Source of the DNA: Prevotella conceptionensis 9403948
Lineage (GTDB): Bacteria; Bacteroidota; Bacteroidia; Bacteroidales; Bacteroidaceae
Length of the DNA stretch: 64,000 nt
Direction of reading: 5' to 3'
Assembly: GCF_000312305.1 (NCBI RefSeq)
Contig: NZ_HE999447.1
Coordinates: 179,275 to 243,274, forward strand
The position numbers and the translations under genes were made by a program. Positions 9,376 through 19,370 of the stretch are shown piece by piece (positions within the stretch are counted from its first letter, which is position 1; each line of letters opens with the position of its first letter). The notes beneath the pieces were generated by a model. It saw only the letters and a list, made by a program, of their open reading frames with translations, was not told the origin of the DNA and made no database searches.

Positions 9376-9876
9376 ATGCAGATAAACATCATCGCAGCCG
9401 TGGCCCGAAACAGAGCCATAGGCCATCAAAACAAACTTATATATTGGTTGCCCAACGACCTAAAACGCTTTAAGGCACTTACCACTGGGCACACCATCAT
9501 CATGGGGCGAAACACCTTTCTGTCACTTCCCAAGGGCGCATTGCCCAATAGGCGCAATGTGGTGTTGAGTAGCACACAGTCTGTTTTTGCGGGTTGCGAG
9601 CACTTCTCTTCGCTATCCGATGCGTTACAAAGTTGTGCACCCGACGAAGACGTATATATAATAGGTGGCGCAATGCTTTACAACGAGGCCATTAACATTG
9701 CCGACAAGCTGCTTTTAACCGAGGTTGACGACACGCCCAATGTGGCCGACGCCTTTTTTCCCAACTATGACGGATGGAAAGAAACGGCACGCGAATGCCA
9801 CGAAAAGGACGAAAAGCATGCCTTTAACTATTGTTTCGCCGACTACGAACGCACAACTACGCCCTCTCGTGGCTAA
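9376..9876 (+). CDS. folA: Dihydrofolate reductase
   Basis: 166 residues. The sequence begins with IIAAVARNRAIGHQNKLIYWLPNDLKRF, the canonical DHFR N-terminus with the substrate-binding Asp (D27 equivalent), followed by TIIMGRNTFLSLPKGALPNR (NADPH-binding region) and IIGGAMLY in the C-terminal half. It reduces dihydrofolate to tetrahydrofolate with NADPH. It follows thyA after 20 bases, coupling thymidylate synthesis with folate recycling. Confidence 0.97.
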   Translation: MQINIIAAVARNRAIGHQNKLIYWLPNDLKRFKALTTGHTIIMGRNTFLSLPKGALPNRRNVVLSSTQSVFAGCEHFSSLSDALQSCAPDEDVYIIGGAMLYNEAINIADKLLLTEVDDTPNVADAFFPNYDGWKETARECHEKDEKHAFNYCFADYERTTTPSRG

Positions 9877-9911
9877 ATATAACACCTAAAATTACACCGA
9901 TACACAAACGT

Positions 9912-10631
9912 ATGATTATAAAGTTATGTGGCATGCAACATGCCGACGACATCAAAGCAGCCGCGCAATTAGGCATTAACCTTCTTGGTTTCGACTTCAT
10001 TCCCAAAAGTCCGAGATATGTAAGAATGATTTCATCGCAAGCTGGCATCATTCCCGATTTCAGCGAAGAGCGACTTCGCGCCCTCAAAAAGCCCAATACG
10101 CCTCACCAACAGCCGCCCGTAAAAATCGGCCGTGTGGGTGTTTTTGCCGATGATATGCCGCAAAACATCGTTACGCGCGTTTATAACTACGAACTCGACT
10201 ATGTGCAACTTAACGGCGATGAACCTGCCGTTACACTCGAAAACCTGCGTCGTAGCATCGACCCAGACATTAGGAAGGGCATTAAAATCATCAAAAGAAT
10301 AGCCGTCGACACACAAGCCGACCTTGCTAAGGCCACAGAATACGAGGGAAAAGCAGACTTGTTGCTGTTTCATATCACGGCGAAAGAAACCGAATTACAA
10401 GCCACTAGCGACGACAATTCGCCACTGAACCAGCTGCTTTCGGCTTACCACGGCTCTACACCTTTCTTAATAAGCAAGCCCAACGCCCCTTTCGACACCT
10501 TATTAATTAAGAGTATCACTCATCCACAGTTCGCAGGGATAAACCTTGATACGCAATTCGAATTGGAACCAGGCAAGAAAGACATGGAACAATTGCAGAA
10601 GTATGTTGAAGCGGTTAAAGCCATTAAGTAA
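9912..10631 (+). CDS. TrpF-like protein with degenerate active site
   Basis: 239 residues from the ATG at 9912. The N-terminal half follows phosphoribosylanthranilate isomerase well: MIIKLCGM with the catalytic Cys, LGFDFIPKSPRYV, GRVGVFADDMPQN, LDYVQLNGDEP. In the C-terminal half the key positions differ: the region that is normally LLFDTK (general acid Asp) reads LLFHITAK, the GG(S/T)G loop is lost, and the phosphate-binding SGG is SKP (PFLISKPN). The family-typical ending survives as FELEPGKKD. The frame is intact, so the protein may be made but is unlikely to be a normal isomerase. Neighbours are folA upstream (35 bases) and a glutamine amidotransferase downstream (39 bases). Confidence 0.8.
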   Translation: MIIKLCGMQHADDIKAAAQLGINLLGFDFIPKSPRYVRMISSQAGIIPDFSEERLRALKKPNTPHQQPPVKIGRVGVFADDMPQNIVTRVYNYELDYVQLNGDEPAVTLENLRRSIDPDIRKGIKIIKRIAVDTQADLAKATEYEGKADLLLFHITAKETELQATSDDNSPLNQLLSAYHGSTPFLISKPNAPFDTLLIKSITHPQFAGINLDTQFELEPGKKDMEQLQKYVEAVKAIK

Positions 10632-10670
10632 ATGTGTGCACAACAAACGCAACAACCCATAAGTACAACC

Positions 10671-11237
10671 ATGAATGTTGCAATTATCGACAACTACGAC
10701 TCGTTCACGTTTAATCTAGTGCACCTCATTGCAAGCCTAGGAGCAAACGTAACGGTATTGAAGAACGACGACTTTGAGCTTGCCGCCCTCGAACACTACG
10801 ATAAGATTGTGCTTAGTCCAGGACCAGGACTTCCTCCGGAGGCTGGAAAGACAATGGATGTGATAAGAACTTATGCCGAAACCAAACCCATTTTGGGCGT
10901 ATGTCTAGGCCATCAAGCCATAGCGCAAGCCTATGGTTGTAAGCTAACTCACCTTTCGGAGGTTTGCCACGGACAGTCAACCCGAGGTTTGAACCTTGGT
11001 AACGACCCTATCTTTGAGGGATTGCCCACAGAAGTACTGATGGGCAGATACCATAGCTGGGTGGTGGAACGCGAAAGCGTGAGCAGCCCGCTGGAAATAA
11101 CCGCCATAAGTTCCGCAGGAGAAGTGATGGGCATCCGACATAAACAACTTAGACTGCATGGCATACAGTTTCATCCTGAGAGTATTTTAACACCCAATGG
11201 CAAAACAATAATGAATAATTGGTTGCATAAAGGTTAG
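10671..11237 (+). CDS. pabA: Glutamine amidotransferase subunit (PabA/TrpG)
   Basis: 188 residues from the ATG at 10671. Class I amidotransferase triad: Cys in GVCLGHQAIAQAYG (about residue 79), His and Glu in HGIQFHPESILTP (about 168-170). The N-terminus IIDNYDSFTFNLVH is shared by PabA and TrpG. It supplies ammonia from glutamine to a chorismate-using partner, giving aminodeoxychorismate (folate) or anthranilate (tryptophan). The thyA-folA context favours the folate role; the adjacent TrpF-like gene hints at a tryptophan past. No chorismate-binding partner gene is within this window. Confidence 0.9.
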   Translation: MNVAIIDNYDSFTFNLVHLIASLGANVTVLKNDDFELAALEHYDKIVLSPGPGLPPEAGKTMDVIRTYAETKPILGVCLGHQAIAQAYGCKLTHLSEVCHGQSTRGLNLGNDPIFEGLPTEVLMGRYHSWVVERESVSSPLEITAISSAGEVMGIRHKQLRLHGIQFHPESILTPNGKTIMNNWLHKG

Positions 11238-11410
11238 GCAAAAACATCGAACAACAAGTTAATTACAAATAATAACCATTTACATAACAACGAATTACGC
11301 GCATAAGATAAAGCTATTGTGTACCAATTAGCACTGCAAGTACAAACCTTATTTTATAAGAAAATGTATATTTAGTACTTAAAAATTAGGTGTTTTATAA
11401 AATAAAATCA

Positions 11411-11418
11411 TACCTTTG
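11411..11418 (+). promoter_or_regulatory. Promoter -7 box upstream of sulfatase pseudogene
   Basis: TACCTTTG matches TAnnTTTG. It is 116 bases before the ATG at 11534, a long leader that contains two very short frames (starting at 11439 and 11493). The 11238-11410 stretch is otherwise AT-rich and empty. Confidence 0.5.
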
Positions 11419-11533
11419 TAAGAGAAAAAAGGACTTTATGAATACCACGAGCCCCATTATCATGACAACCAAACACTAAAACAGCCTTTAAAATGGAGCA
11501 GATGGTATCGGAACCTTAAGCTTGCCAGAACTT

Positions 11534-13398
11534 ATGACGAGAAAACAACGACACTACAAATGGCACCTTGTTGGAAATGTAATTCTAAACATGGTCATGT
11601 TTACCGCTATCTCGGTAATCCTTAAACCTGTATTCATGTTTTACAACCACAGTGCCTTTAAGGATTGTAACTTTACAGATTATCTTGCAGTAATTTGGCA
11701 TGGCCTTCCAATGGACGTATCTGTGGCTGGCTATTTCACAATCATTCCAGCTCTGCTTGCCCTTATCTCCATTTGGTTGCACCCTGCCCTTATTCGCATT
11801 CTGCACAGAACGTATTTGGCCCTTGCCTCGTTTTTAATCAGTATCGTTTATTGCACAGATGCCGTGCTATACGGCTTTTGGCAGTTCAGGATAGACTCCA
11901 CACCGTTTTTCTACTTTCTCAGTTCGCCCAAAGATGCGCTGCATCAGTGCCCATCTGGTGGGTACTGTTGGGCGTTGTGGTGGTGTTGCTGCTCACTGCC
12001 GTGTTGTTCTTCATTCTATGCAAGACCATAGGCACGTTCCCCGAAAGCAAAGGCATCGCCAAAGATAGGCTTATCGCATCGGGCGTAATGGTTGTTGTGC
12101 TTGCCTTGCTGTTCGTTCCCATACGCGGAAGTCTGGGAACATCCACGATGAATCTTGGACGTGTATATTACAGCGAGAACCAAAAGCTAAATCACGCCGC
12201 CATCAATCCCTGTTTCAGCCTGCTCAGTTCGTTGATGAACGACGAAGACACCAAAGACCAATACCGCTTTATGGCTGCCGACGAAGCCAACAAGTTGTTT
12301 TCGCAAATCACCGATAAGACAAAGCAAGGGGGAACAGATGCGGTTTTTAAGTTACTCAACACCAACAGGCCCAACATTGTGATGGTGGTGCTAGAAAGCT
12401 TTTCGGCACACATCATGAAAAGCATGGGAGGAACGGCTAACGTGGCCGTGAACATGGACAAATGGGCTAACGAAGGCGTACTGTTCACCAACTTCTACGC
12501 CAACAGTTTCAGAACCGACCGCGGATTGGCAGCCATCTTAGCCGGTTATCCTGCCCAACCCACGATGAGCATCATGAAGTATCCCAACAAAACAGGCAAC
12601 ATGCCCATGTTTCCACAAAAGTTAAAGAAGGCGGGATACCAGCTAAAATACTATTATGGCGGCGATGCCGACTTCACCAACATGCGTTCGTTTGTAACAA
12701 CAGCGGGCTTTGAAGACCTCGTTTCGGATGCCGACTTCCCCATTAAGCTGCGGCTTAGCAAATGGGGAGTGCCCGACCAATACGTATTCGACCGCGCATT
12801 GGCCGACATCAAGAGCCAAGCACCCAACGCAACACACCTCAGCGTGATACAAACAAGCAGCAGCCACGAACCGTATGACGTGCCCTTTAAGAAACTGAAC
12901 AACAAGATACTGAATGCATTTGCCTATACAGACAACTGCCTAGGCAAGTTCGTAGCCGCCTTAAAGAAGTTGCCGTCGTGGAAAAACACGCTCGTTGTGC
13001 TTGTTCCCGACCATCAAGGATGCTACCCCGAAGACATGGATAACTATTCGCCACAACGTTATCACATCCCATTGCTTTTGCTTGGCGGCGCACTTAAAGC
13101 CAAAGGCCCCATCACCACGCTTGGTTCGCAAGCCGACATTGCAGCAACCTTGCTGTCGCAGCTAGGCTTTTCGTACAGCGAATTTACGTTCAGCAAAGAC
13201 ATGCTCAACCCCAACGTACCCCATTTTGCCTTCGCAACCGTACCCAACGCGTTCATGATGAAGACAACCGACAACACCGTGTTCTACAATTGCGAAACAA
13301 ATAAAACCATTTTGGACAACGGAAAGACGCCAGGAAAGAACCTGCCCTACGGCAAAGCCTACTTGCAGAAGCTTTACGACGACATTTCCAACCGCTAA
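11534..13398 (+). pseudogene. LtaS-type membrane sulfatase/phosphoglycerol transferase, frameshifted
   Basis: Two overlapping frames together encode one protein of about 620 residues. The first (11534 to about 11941) gives membrane helices and ends ...FFYFLSSPKDAL; the second continues from about 11942 with SVPIWWVLLGVVVVLL, another helix, and the whole catalytic alkaline-phosphatase-fold domain: nucleophile region NSFRTDRGLAAILAGYP, NIVMVVLESFSAHIM with the first metal ligand, SSSHEPYDVP, VLVPDHQGCYP. Loss of one G (CTG-GCATCA read as CTGCATCA near 11941) would explain the break and restore DALASVPIWW. The family transfers phosphoglycerol or similar head groups on the outer face of the inner membrane. 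Either a real pseudogene or a sequence error. Confidence 0.82.
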
Positions 13399-13407
13399 CA
13401 ACATTAG

Positions 13408-14073
13408 ATGATAAAGACGCTCAACGACTTAGATGCAGCCTTGCTGCTATGGATTAACAGTTTCCACTCGCCTTTCTTCGACCAGTTTATGAACCTCGTC
13501 TCAGGAAAATGGGTGTGGGTTCCCATGTACGTGGGCATCTTTATTGTGCTAGCCATGCGCCTTGGCTTTAAGCCCAAGCTTGTTGCAATACTGGCAACCA
13601 TCGGTATTGCGCTTTTCTTTTCCGACTTTGTTTGCGCCGAAGTCATCCGCCCAATCTTTAATCGCCCCCGCCCAACCCAATTGGGAAGTGGCATTAGTCA
13701 CCTCGTTCACATTGTAGACAACTATCGTGGTGGCGATTACGGATTTCCCTCTTGCCACGCATCCAACTCGTTTATGCTCGCCACTACGGCCACCCTACTC
13801 TTCCGCAACAAGATTTTATCTGCGTTCTTTTTCCTCTGGGCAATTGCCCTGTGTTATAGCAGAGCCTACTTAGGCGTTCATTATCCTGGCGACCTACTTG
13901 CAGGAGCCATATGGGGCACCATCGTTGCCTTTGCGCTTTATGCCCTTGTAAACCGCTACTACACGCTTACCGAAGTTAAAACGGCCAAACACACCCAGCT
14001 TATCTCCATCGTGGGGGCATTAACCTTCGTGCTTTTAGCCATCGTTTCGGCCGTACAAACCTGTGTGGCATAA
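13408..14073 (+). CDS. PAP2-family membrane phosphatase
   Basis: 221 residues with about six membrane segments. The three PAP2 signature blocks are present: RPIFNRPRP (motif 1), PSCHASN (motif 2 with the catalytic His), and SRAYLGVHYPGDLLAG (motif 3). Members dephosphorylate lipid phosphates such as undecaprenyl pyrophosphate, phosphatidylglycerophosphate or lipid A on the periplasmic side. It begins nine bases after the sulfatase frame, so the two form an operon probably concerned with envelope lipids or their head groups. Substrate not deducible. Confidence 0.88.
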   Translation: MIKTLNDLDAALLLWINSFHSPFFDQFMNLVSGKWVWVPMYVGIFIVLAMRLGFKPKLVAILATIGIALFFSDFVCAEVIRPIFNRPRPTQLGSGISHLVHIVDNYRGGDYGFPSCHASNSFMLATTATLLFRNKILSAFFFLWAIALCYSRAYLGVHYPGDLLAGAIWGTIVAFALYALVNRYYTLTEVKTAKHTQLISIVGALTFVLLAIVSAVQTCVA

Positions 14074-14191
14074 CACGCAGACAACCGTCAACGACCGCAT
14101 ATTAGCCCCTTATCACATGGGCAAAACAACCAATAGCGCATACTTTACCCCACAAAGTACAACCAATAAAGCCAAAACAAGTGAGCCTTTG

Positions 14192-14222
14192 TTTGCGTTG
14201 TCAATCTTTTTAAGTACATTTG
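14192..14222 (+). promoter_or_regulatory. Promoter of nucleotidyltransferase gene
   Basis: TTTG at 14192-14195 and TACATTTG at 14215-14222, separated by 19 bases: a full match to the Bacteroidetes sigma-70 consensus, 27 bases upstream of the ATG at 14250. Confidence 0.8.
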
Positions 14223-14249
14223 CAGATACAATAACATAACAGGTAAACA

Positions 14250-15161
14250 ATGAAACCAACACTTTTACTACTCGCCGCAGGCATGGGAAGCCGCTATGGT
14301 GGGTTGAAACAACTCGATGGTCTTGGCCCTAATGGTGAAACCATCATGGACTATTCCATCTACGATGCCATCAAGGCGGGGTTCGGAAAGATTGTCTTTG
14401 TTATTCGCAAAGACTTTGAGAAAGACTTCAAAGAGAAGATACTGTCTAAGTACGAGGGTCATATCCCTGCCGAATTGGTATTCCAAAGCTTAGACGCACT
14501 GCCCGAAGGGTTCGCCGTTCCCGAAGGAAGAGAGAAACCCTGGGGTACAAACCACGCCGTAATGATGGCCAAAGACGTTATCAAAGAGCCGTTCTGCGTT
14601 ATCAACTGCGACGACTTTTACAACCGCGACTCGTTCATGGTGATTGGCAAGTTCCTTAGCGAACTACCCGACAATGCGAAGAACGCTTACGCTATGGTGG
14701 GTTTCCGCGTTGGAAACACGCTTAGCGAGAACGGAACAGTGGCTCGCGGCGTTTGCTCGACAGACGAAAACGAACTGCTTACCACTGTGGTTGAGCGTAC
14801 CGAGATTATGCGCGTAGACGGTAAGGTGTGCTATAAGGACGAGCAAGGACAATGGGTAGCCATTGCAGACAATACGCCCGTATCAATGAATATGTGGGGA
14901 TTTACTCCCGACTACTTCGATTATAGCGAGGCTTATTTTAAGGAATTCTTGTCTGATGAGAAGAACCGAACCAACCTGAAAGCCGAGTTCTTCATTCCAT
15001 TGATGGTCAACAAGCTTGTTAACGACAAGACGGCCACCGTGAAAGTGCTTGACACCACCAGCAAATGGTTTGGCGTTACCTATTCGGCCGACCGCGAAGG
15101 AACGGTTGAACGCATACAATCGCTCATTAACGAAGGCGTATATCCTGCCAAACTGTTCTAA
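14250..15161 (+). CDS. NDP-sugar pyrophosphorylase-like nucleotidyltransferase
   Basis: 303 residues. The N-terminus LLLAAGMGSRYGGLKQLDGLGPNGE is the nucleotide-binding signature of sugar-1-phosphate nucleotidyltransferases, and VINCDDFYN carries the metal-binding Asp. A central part (about 170-215) and the C-terminal domain are longer than in MurU-type enzymes. It probably activates a sugar phosphate with an NTP; which sugar is unknown. It has its own strong promoter and terminator, so it is a single-gene unit. Confidence 0.85.
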   Translation: MKPTLLLLAAGMGSRYGGLKQLDGLGPNGETIMDYSIYDAIKAGFGKIVFVIRKDFEKDFKEKILSKYEGHIPAELVFQSLDALPEGFAVPEGREKPWGTNHAVMMAKDVIKEPFCVINCDDFYNRDSFMVIGKFLSELPDNAKNAYAMVGFRVGNTLSENGTVARGVCSTDENELLTTVVERTEIMRVDGKVCYKDEQGQWVAIADNTPVSMNMWGFTPDYFDYSEAYFKEFLSDEKNRTNLKAEFFIPLMVNKLVNDKTATVKVLDTTSKWFGVTYSADREGTVERIQSLINEGVYPAKLF

Positions 15162-15186
15162 GGCAGGTTCAAAAAGATAAAAGACA

Positions 15187-15240
15187 AGTGGTAGTCTATT
15201 GCGTGCTCAGCTATGCGCATAATAGGCTACCACTACTTTT
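15187..15240 (+). terminator. Terminator of nucleotidyltransferase gene
   Basis: AGTGGTAGTCTATT (15187-15200) pairs with AATAGGCTACCACT (15221-15234) with one G-U pair, followed by ACTTTTTT. Confidence 0.85.
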
Positions 15241-15319
15241 TTGCATGGGGCTTAGCGAGTACGAAAACATTTATAGCCACAATATTCCGTGTATAGCAGG
15301 ATTGCAATCTCAAAAAAGA

Positions 15320-15530
15320 ACTGCCTCACGAACTTAAAAAATCACAACACACCAACTTAAAAAATCATCAAGCAACAAACTCACAATCCTAAGTACTCAC
15401 CAACTTAAAAGACATGAACTAACAAACTTACAACTCTAACAACACATCAACTTAAAAACTTACGAACTAACAAACTTACGAACTAACGAACTTAAAACCT
15501 CATGAACTGAGATACTCAAAAACTTAAAAT
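15320..15530 (+). repeat. Octamer-period degenerate repeat tract
   Basis: AACTTAAAA/AACTTACGAACTAACA-type units, much of it in an 8-bp register (ACTTACGA, ACTAACAA, ACTTACGA, ACTAACGA). It precedes 620-bp repeat copy B just as the tract at 5930-6052 precedes copy A. Confidence 0.65.
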
Positions 15531-15541
15531 CTTACATAATA

Positions 15542-16160
15542 CTTTACAAAACACACTCTCCTACACATTCTATTCTAGCGAAAACAGAGCCCTCTAACCA
15601 GACAATTAGATGCTAAATTCCGCCAAATCCGTTTCCTTATTAGTCAATTATTGAGCATGTCGGTTGCATTTAGCATCATTTTGCCTTTCTAGTTTGGTTG
15701 CCAGCTCGTAATTTTTCAAGCCCAAATACTCGCTTTTGACCCCTAAAAACCTACTTTTTAACACCTATTTTGCCCATTTTAGTCATATTTTTAATGGCTC
15801 GAAAGAGTTTTGTTTATACCATTTCAATGGATATTTATGCTTTTCGGCTCGCATTTAGCAGTATTTTACCTTGCATTTGGCACCAAAACGCATTGCATTT
15901 AGCACCAAAACGCGCTGCATTTAGCACCAAAACGCACTGCGTTTAGCTGCATATTGCACGCCATTTAGCAGCAAAACGCACTACATTTTGCAGCAAATAG
16001 CCCAAAATCTGGTGCAGATGGCGGTTCTTTGAAATAAATATTCATTTTGCCTTATGCACAAGCTACCCCCATTTTGCATCAAAACAAACCTTCGCGAGAA
16101 TCGATTATTTGCGGCAAGGTAGGCGATTGGTGAACGGAAAGGGCACTCACAATGTTAAAA
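15542..16160 (+). repeat. 620-bp intergenic repeat, copy B
   Basis: Same orientation and landmarks as copy A: CTTTACAAAACACAC, TCTAGCGAAAACA, TTTCTAGTTTGGTTGCCAGC, CGTAATTTTTCAAGCCCAAA, then 22-bp subrepeats GCATTTAGCACCAAAACGCRCT (15880-15985), CAGCAAATAGCCC, TTTGAAATAAATATTCATTT, TTCGCGAGAATCGATT, and AATGTTAAAATTTG at the right end. It lies between convergent genes. Confidence 0.88.
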
Positions 16161-16293
16161 TTTGTACTAAAATTTGTACAAATTCGGGGGACGTCTGCAT
16201 CATCTTGATGCTATCCAAAAACATAAAGGACATAAGAAATAAGGCCTAACGCTGATGTGCAAAAGGCATAAAGGCGGCTAGTAGGATGATGGC

Positions 16294-16899
16294 TTAATCC
16301 TTATCTGCATACAACGATGCTGCCCTAACACGCGAAAGGGTTTCGGGGGTCATCTGCAAATAGCTGGCCACATACACCAATGGGGCACGCAAAACTACTT
16401 GTGGCGACTGCTTACAAAGTTTCAGATAACGGTCTTGAGCCGTTTCAAAACGCAACATGTCGGCATGCACTTGCGAGATAATGAGACTCTCCTCCAAAAT
16501 CTTTCTGTACAATATCTGAATGTTTACGTTGTGCAACGCCACCTCTTCCAACCTATGCTTAGGCATGGCATAGACGAGCGTAGGTTCGAGCGCTTCCAGT
16601 TGTAAGTAAGTGGGTTTCTCCTTAAAAAGGCTTTCGATACACATCACGATAGTATGTTCCACCCCGATATGCTCGGTAAGTTCCTTACCATTCTTAAAGT
16701 AGAATTGGCGAGTAAGGCCGCGCTCCACATAATATATATGTTCGCAAACGTCGCCCTCTTTGAGAATGATTTCCCCCTTGGCAAACTTCATCGGCACCAA
16801 GACGCTCTCTAAGATGTCGAGTTCGTCGTGAGTCATGGTGCTATACTTTCGCGCCAACTCGCGAGCAATGTCGCGTGTTGTGTTGTTGAGTTCTTTCAT
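16294..16899 (-). CDS. Crp/Fnr-family transcriptional regulator
   Basis: 201 residues: a cyclic-nucleotide-binding-like beta barrel (about 15-125; KFAKGEIILKEGDVCEHIYYVERG) and a C-terminal winged helix-turn-helix (about 145-195; YLQMTPETLSRVRA as recognition helix region). No cysteine cluster for an Fnr-type iron-sulfur centre and no obvious cAMP phosphate-binding RxS pair are visible, so the effector is unknown. It lies 32 bases downstream of lepA on the same strand and is likely co-transcribed. Confidence 0.85.
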   Translation of the reverse strand: MKELNNTTRDIARELARKYSTMTHDELDILESVLVPMKFAKGEIILKEGDVCEHIYYVERGLTRQFYFKNGKELTEHIGVEHTIVMCIESLFKEKPTYLQLEALEPTLVYAMPKHRLEEVALHNVNIQILYRKILEESLIISQVHADMLRFETAQDRYLKLCKQSPQVVLRAPLVYVASYLQMTPETLSRVRAASLYADKD

Positions 16900-16931
16900 G
16901 TCTCCACTCCTTTCTTCTCTCTTGCAGCGGT

Positions 16932-18713
16932 TTAGTCGAGTTTCAGCACGGCCAAGAAAGCCTTTTGCGGAACTTCCACGTTTCCAATCTGCTTCATACG
17001 TTTCTTTCCTTTCTTCTGTTTCTCAAGTAGCTTACGCTTTCTACTAACGTCGCCTCCATAACATTTGGCCGTTACGTCTTTTCTTAGGCACTTCACCGTT
17101 TCGCGTGCTACAATCTTCGCACCGATGGCGGCCTGTATGGCGATGTCGAATTGCTGTCTGGGTATAAGTTCTTTCAGCTTTTCGCACATTCGACGACCAA
17201 AGGTCGTGGCATTGTCGAAGTGGGTAAGCGTAGACAAGGCATCAACGGCCTCGCCGTTCAACAAGATGTCGAGTTTCACCAATCGCGAAGGCCTAAAACA
17301 ATCGACATGGTAGTCGAACGAGGCGTAACCCTTGGAAATAGACTTCAACTTATCGTAGAAGTCGATAACGATTTCGCCCAAAGGCAGCATGAAATGCAGT
17401 TCAACGCGATTGCCGCTAACATATTCTTGGTTGATAAGTTCGCCTCGCTTATCCATGCAAAGTTTCATTATCGGCCCAATATAGTTAACGTTGGTAATGA
17501 TAGACGCCCTGATGTAGGGTTCTTCTATATGGTCTATCATCGTTGGGTCGGGCAATCCCGAAGGGTTATGCACCTCGCGTTCGTTGCCCATCTTATCGTA
17601 CACCATGTACGAAACGTTGGGCACCGTGGTGATGACATCCATGTTAAACTCGCGGTCTAGTCGCTCTTGTATAATCTCCATGTGCAGCAATCCCAAGAAA
17701 CCGCACCTAAAACCAAAGCCCAAAGCCACCGACGATTCAGGCGAGAACGTCAGCGAGGCATCGTTCAGTTGCAGTTTTTCGAGCGATGCACGCAGGTTTT
17801 CGTATTCGGAAGGCTCAATGGGATAGACACCTGCAAACACCATTGGCTTTACTTCTTGAAAGCCTTCTATGGCCTGTTGGCATGCTTTGTCGCGATGGGT
17901 AATGGTATCTCCCACCTTCACTTCCTTGGCATCTTTTATTCCGCTGATGATGTAGCCCACCTCACCGGTATGCAACTCTTGCTTGGGCACCATATCCATT
18001 TTAAGCACGCCCACTTCATCGGCCGCATACTCCATGCCTGTATTGAAAAACTTCACGTTGTCGCCTTTGCGTATAACGCCATTCAACACCTTGAAGTAGG
18101 CTATAATTCCACGGAAGGAATTAAACACCGAGTCGAAGATAAGCGCCTGCAAAGGAGCATTATCGTCGCCTGTGGGATGTGGCACCCTTTGCACAACGGC
18201 TTGAAGGATGTCTTCAACGCCCTCGCCCGTCTTACCCGATGCGCGTATGATGTCGGCCTTATCGCAACCCAGCAGTTCAACAATCTCGTCTTCAACTTCT
18301 TCTGGCATGGCGCTGGGCATGTCCACCTTGTTGATGATGGGAATAATCTCCAAATTGTGTTCGATGGCCATATAGAGGTTCGAGATGGTTTGCGCTTGTA
18401 CGCCTTGTGTTGCGTCTACAACGAGCAACGCCCCTTCGCAGGCGGCGATACTGCGTGAAACCTCATAAGAAAAATCCACGTGTCCCGGGGTGTCGATGAG
18501 GTTAAGCACATAGTTTTGTCCCTCGTGCTGGTATCCCATCTGTATGGCGTGGCTCTTAATGGTTATGCCGCGCTCTTTTTCCAAGTCCATATCGTCGAGC
18601 ATTTGCCCGCCTGTAACTTGAATAGTTTTGGTAAATTCCAGCATACGGTCGGCCAAAGTAGACTTTCCGTGGTCAATGTGTGCGATGATGCAGAAGTTTC
18701 TTATATGGTTCAT
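16932..18713 (-). CDS. lepA: Elongation factor 4 (LepA)
   Basis: 593 residues, normal for LepA. GTPase motifs are intact: [14 protein letters not shown] (G1), [12 protein letters not shown] (G3, catalytic His present), NKVDMPSA (G4). The LepA-specific C-terminal domain contains ECHGGDVSR-like [19 protein letters not shown]. LepA acts on ribosomes during initiation or under ionic stress. A strong antisense frame of 263 codons lies within it (17667-18458) but has no supporting features. Confidence 0.97.
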   Translation of the reverse strand: MNHIRNFCIIAHIDHGKSTLADRMLEFTKTIQVTGGQMLDDMDLEKERGITIKSHAIQMGYQHEGQNYVLNLIDTPGHVDFSYEVSRSIAACEGALLVVDATQGVQAQTISNLYMAIEHNLEIIPIINKVDMPSAMPEEVEDEIVELLGCDKADIIRASGKTGEGVEDILQAVVQRVPHPTGDDNAPLQALIFDSVFNSFRGIIAYFKVLNGVIRKGDNVKFFNTGMEYAADEVGVLKMDMVPKQELHTGEVGYIISGIKDAKEVKVGDTITHRDKACQQAIEGFQEVKPMVFAGVYPIEPSEYENLRASLEKLQLNDASLTFSPESSVALGFGFRCGFLGLLHMEIIQERLDREFNMDVITTVPNVSYMVYDKMGNEREVHNPSGLPDPTMIDHIEEPYIRASIITNVNYIGPIMKLCMDKRGELINQEYVSGNRVELHFMLPLGEIVIDFYDKLKSISKGYASFDYHVDCFRPSRLVKLDILLNGEAVDALSTLTHFDNATTFGRRMCEKLKELIPRQQFDIAIQAAIGAKIVARETVKCLRKDVTAKCYGGDVSRKRKLLEKQKKGKKRMKQIGNVEVPQKAFLAVLKLD

Positions 18714-18742
18714 TCTTGGAAAAGAAGATTTATTTTTAACGG

Positions 18743-18750
18743 CAAAGTTA
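18743..18750 (-). promoter_or_regulatory. Promoter -7 box of lepA
   Basis: TAACTTTG on the minus strand matches TAnnTTTG, 29 bases upstream of the lepA ATG at 18713. Confidence 0.6.
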
Positions 18751-18804
18751 AGTATTTTAATTGGGATTTTATTGCTTACGCCTATAATTTTGGCAAATAA
18801 TAGC

Positions 18805-18812
18805 TACCTTTG
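18805..18812 (+). promoter_or_regulatory. Promoter -7 box of lipoprotein gene
   Basis: TACCTTTG matches TAnnTTTG, 18 bases upstream of the ATG at 18831; divergent from the lepA promoter. Confidence 0.6.
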
Positions 18813-18830
18813 TACTAAAATAAAGAAACG

Positions 18831-19223
18831 ATGAGAAAGATATACATCTTATTATTGGGTGCGGCGATGCTTACCGCATGCCACGAAAGCTTAGAAAAAC
18901 GGGCAGAAAGAGAGGCTAAAGAGTACACGGCTAAGTATTGTCCCACGCCCGTAACCAACTATACGCGCACAGACAGCGTGGTGTTTTACCCCGAAACAAA
19001 GACCTATCACTATTATTGTTCGTTTGTAGACAAGATGGACGATGCCGCCATCATCGACAAGAACAGGCAGTATATAGACGACATGCTGCTTAAATCTATT
19101 ATCGAATCAACGAGTTTGAAACCATATAAAGAGGCAGGTTTTACCTTTGCCTACACCTGCCATTCGGATAAAGAGCCACAAAAGGTGCTGTTTGAAACGA
19201 AGTATACCAAGAAAAGGTATTAA
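18831..19223 (+). CDS. Small lipoprotein, unknown function
   Basis: 130 residues. MRKIYILLLGAAMLTAC is a lipoprotein signal with the lipobox LTAC, so the mature protein is anchored by Cys17. The rest is charged and soluble with no family I recognise. It has its own promoter and a perfect terminator, so it is a single-gene unit between lepA (divergent) and pflA (convergent). Confidence 0.75.
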   Translation: MRKIYILLLGAAMLTACHESLEKRAEREAKEYTAKYCPTPVTNYTRTDSVVFYPETKTYHYYCSFVDKMDDAAIIDKNRQYIDDMLLKSIIESTSLKPYKEAGFTFAYTCHSDKEPQKVLFETKYTKKRY

Positions 19224-19230
19224 CTAACAG

Positions 19231-19263
19231 TTGGGCCAACAAGCACTTATCTTGTTGGCCCAA
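19231..19263 (+). terminator. Terminator hairpin of lipoprotein gene
   Basis: TTGGGCCAACAAG (19231-19243) pairs perfectly with CTTGTTGGCCCAA (19251-19263), loop of seven. No long T run on either side. Confidence 0.7.
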
Positions 19264-19370
19264 TTGCTTACCTGCTGTGCAAGGTGTGGGTATCTTTGCA
19301 ATACAATAAAATATCTTTGATGGTGTTTTGTCTTATTTTTATCCATGAAACAAGGGTGAAACACAGCTGG

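Noticed and set aside
10632..10670. ATG at 10632 as start of pabA
   Set aside because: The 13 extra residues are polar and not family-like; MNVAIIDNYDSF at 10671 is the family N-terminus.
17667..18458. Open frame of 263 codons antisense to lepA
   Set aside because: It lies wholly inside lepA, whose motifs are intact, has a composition typical of an antisense shadow and no recognisable domain.
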